This document shows positions 63,410 through 64,000 of a DNA stretch of 64,000 bases, piece after piece. The DNA is from Cyclobacteriaceae bacterium (lineage in GTDB: Bacteria > Bacteroidota > Bacteroidia > Cytophagales > Cyclobacteriaceae): positions 1 through 64,000 of the forward strand of contig JAFIEV010000025.1 in assembly GCA_020832305.1 (NCBI GenBank). The letters are read 5' to 3'. The notes under the pieces were generated by a model. That model did no database searches and was not told the DNA's origin. It saw only the letters and a program-made list of their open reading frames with translations. Numbering within the stretch: the stretch's first letter is position 1; each line of letters opens with the position of its first letter. Position numbers and translations under genes: made by a program.

Positions 63410-64000
63410 GTGAAAAGATTAATTTCCTTATTTGGAATACTGATTTTAGGTATTAGTGTAACTGAAGCGCAAAATTTGGAACGCATTCAGCGTGTCAGGG
63501 AGCAGATTTCAGTTTCAAATGGTACCGACAAATTTGAATTGCTCAACGATCTGGCATGGGAATTTCGTTCAGCATATCCTGACAGCTGTATTTATTACAG
63601 TGAACTTGCCTATGCGCTTGGTCAGGAGTTAGAAATAAAAGAAGATCTTGCAAAACCGCTCAACTTTATTGGCATAGCCTACAATTACAAAGGTGACAGG
63701 CTCCTGGCCTACGACTTCTTTGAAAAAGCATTGCAACTGGCCATTAGTCTCAATGATACAACCCAGATTGCTTATTCCAACAATAACCTGGGCAGGTTAT
63801 TTTTTGAACAGGGATTACTTAACCGATCGTACAATTATTTTGTAAAAAGCCTGGATGCATTTATCAAACTCAATGATTCAACCGGCCTGGCATATACTTA
63901 CCAGAGTCTGGCAAGGTTGTATAAGACCCAAAATGATTATGAAAAGGCAGAAAATCACTACCTTTTGGCAAATGTCATCAGGGAGAACCTTGGAGTTACC
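63410..64000 (+). CDS. TPR-repeat exported protein, partial at the window end
   Basis: A GTG at 63410 opens a frame that runs past position 64000 (197 codons seen). It starts with a signal peptide (KRLISLFGILILGISVTEAQ), then TPR units: GIAYNYKGDRLLAYDFFEKALQL, NNLGRLFFEQGLLNRSYNYFVKSL and SLARLYKTQNDYEKAENHY. This layout is usual for the sensory half of Bacteroidota TPR histidine kinases or cyclases, whose catalytic part would lie beyond the window. Confidence 0.75.
   Translation, partial: MKRLISLFGILILGISVTEAQNLERIQRVREQISVSNGTDKFELLNDLAWEFRSAYPDSCIYYSELAYALGQELEIKEDLAKPLNFIGIAYNYKGDRLLAYDFFEKALQLAISLNDTTQIAYSNNNLGRLFFEQGLLNRSYNYFVKSLDAFIKLNDSTGLAYTYQSLARLYKTQNDYEKAENHYLLANVIRENLGVT

Overview
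The window is about 64 kb from a Bacteroidota chromosome, most likely a member of the Cytophagales. Supporting signs are a fused SecDF translocase, Bacteroidota-type promoters (TAnnTTTG), an atpD-atpC pair away from the other ATP synthase genes, the recJ-lptB-GH3 gene order, DUF2723, a type III polyketide synthase next to a UbiA enzyme, and many small secreted proteins ending their signal peptides in AQ. I saw no rRNA, tRNA, CRISPR array or integrase.

Layout. (1) Positions 1-12.6 kb are a plus-strand defence island built on a type I restriction-modification operon. It holds the end of hsdM, an ORF6N-PLD-like gene, hsdS, a SIR2-HerA pair, a RhuM-family gene, debris of an AlbA_2 gene, a DUF4143 ATPase and hsdR. 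Two rearrangements stand out. A 30-bp copy of the start of hsdR lies directly after rhuM, with the AlbA_2 debris and the ATPase gene between it and the intact hsdR start. hsdR itself carries a complete REP-associated (Y1/HUH) transposase domain inserted in frame in its second RecA-like domain, bounded by two 22-nt hairpins in opposite orientation. (2) Positions 13-18.3 kb hold a metallophosphoesterase lipoprotein, a BASS transporter with an unusual N-terminal SmpA-like tandem repeat, and a GH78 alpha-L-rhamnosidase. (3) Positions 18.3-23.2 kb, minus strand, hold a secreted protein of unknown family, Nnr and a serpin lipoprotein. (4) Positions 23.5-31.5 kb hold a small secreted protein, SecDF, a thiamine-pyrophosphokinase-like protein, an MpaB-like oxygenase, a MATE exporter, an Lrp regulator and a PyrR-like phosphoribosyltransferase. 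(5) Positions 31.8-36.4 kb hold a LytS/LytTR two-component pair, a small secreted protein, a CarboxypepD_reg-TonB protein and a rhodanese. (6) Positions 36.6-42.7 kb hold MetZ, an iron-sulfur (6-4) photolyase, a TerB-like protein and an M14 peptidase. (7) Positions 42.6-45.5 kb are a compact biosynthetic group: methyltransferase, type III PKS and UbiA prenyltransferase. (8) Positions 45.7-51 kb hold a transglutaminase-like protein, recJ, lptB and a GH3 enzyme. (9) Positions 50.9-54.1 kb, minus strand, hold atpD-atpC, then pnuC and a ribosylnicotinamide kinase behind a leader with a small peptide and a terminator. (10) Positions 54.2-64 kb hold a histidine kinase and envelope-glycan genes (glycosyltransferase, polytopic membrane protein, TPR lipid-free secreted protein, DUF2723 GT117), a beta-barrel-like protein and the start of a TPR protein.

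How the genes work together. The island combines DNA modification and cleavage (HsdMSR) with a presumed NAD-depleting abortive system (SIR2-HerA). PnuC plus the kinase would import and phosphorylate nicotinamide riboside, and Nnr repairs damaged NAD(P)H. The PKS, methyltransferase and UbiA would make a methylated, prenylated aromatic polyketide. The rest is mostly envelope, energy and repair housekeeping.
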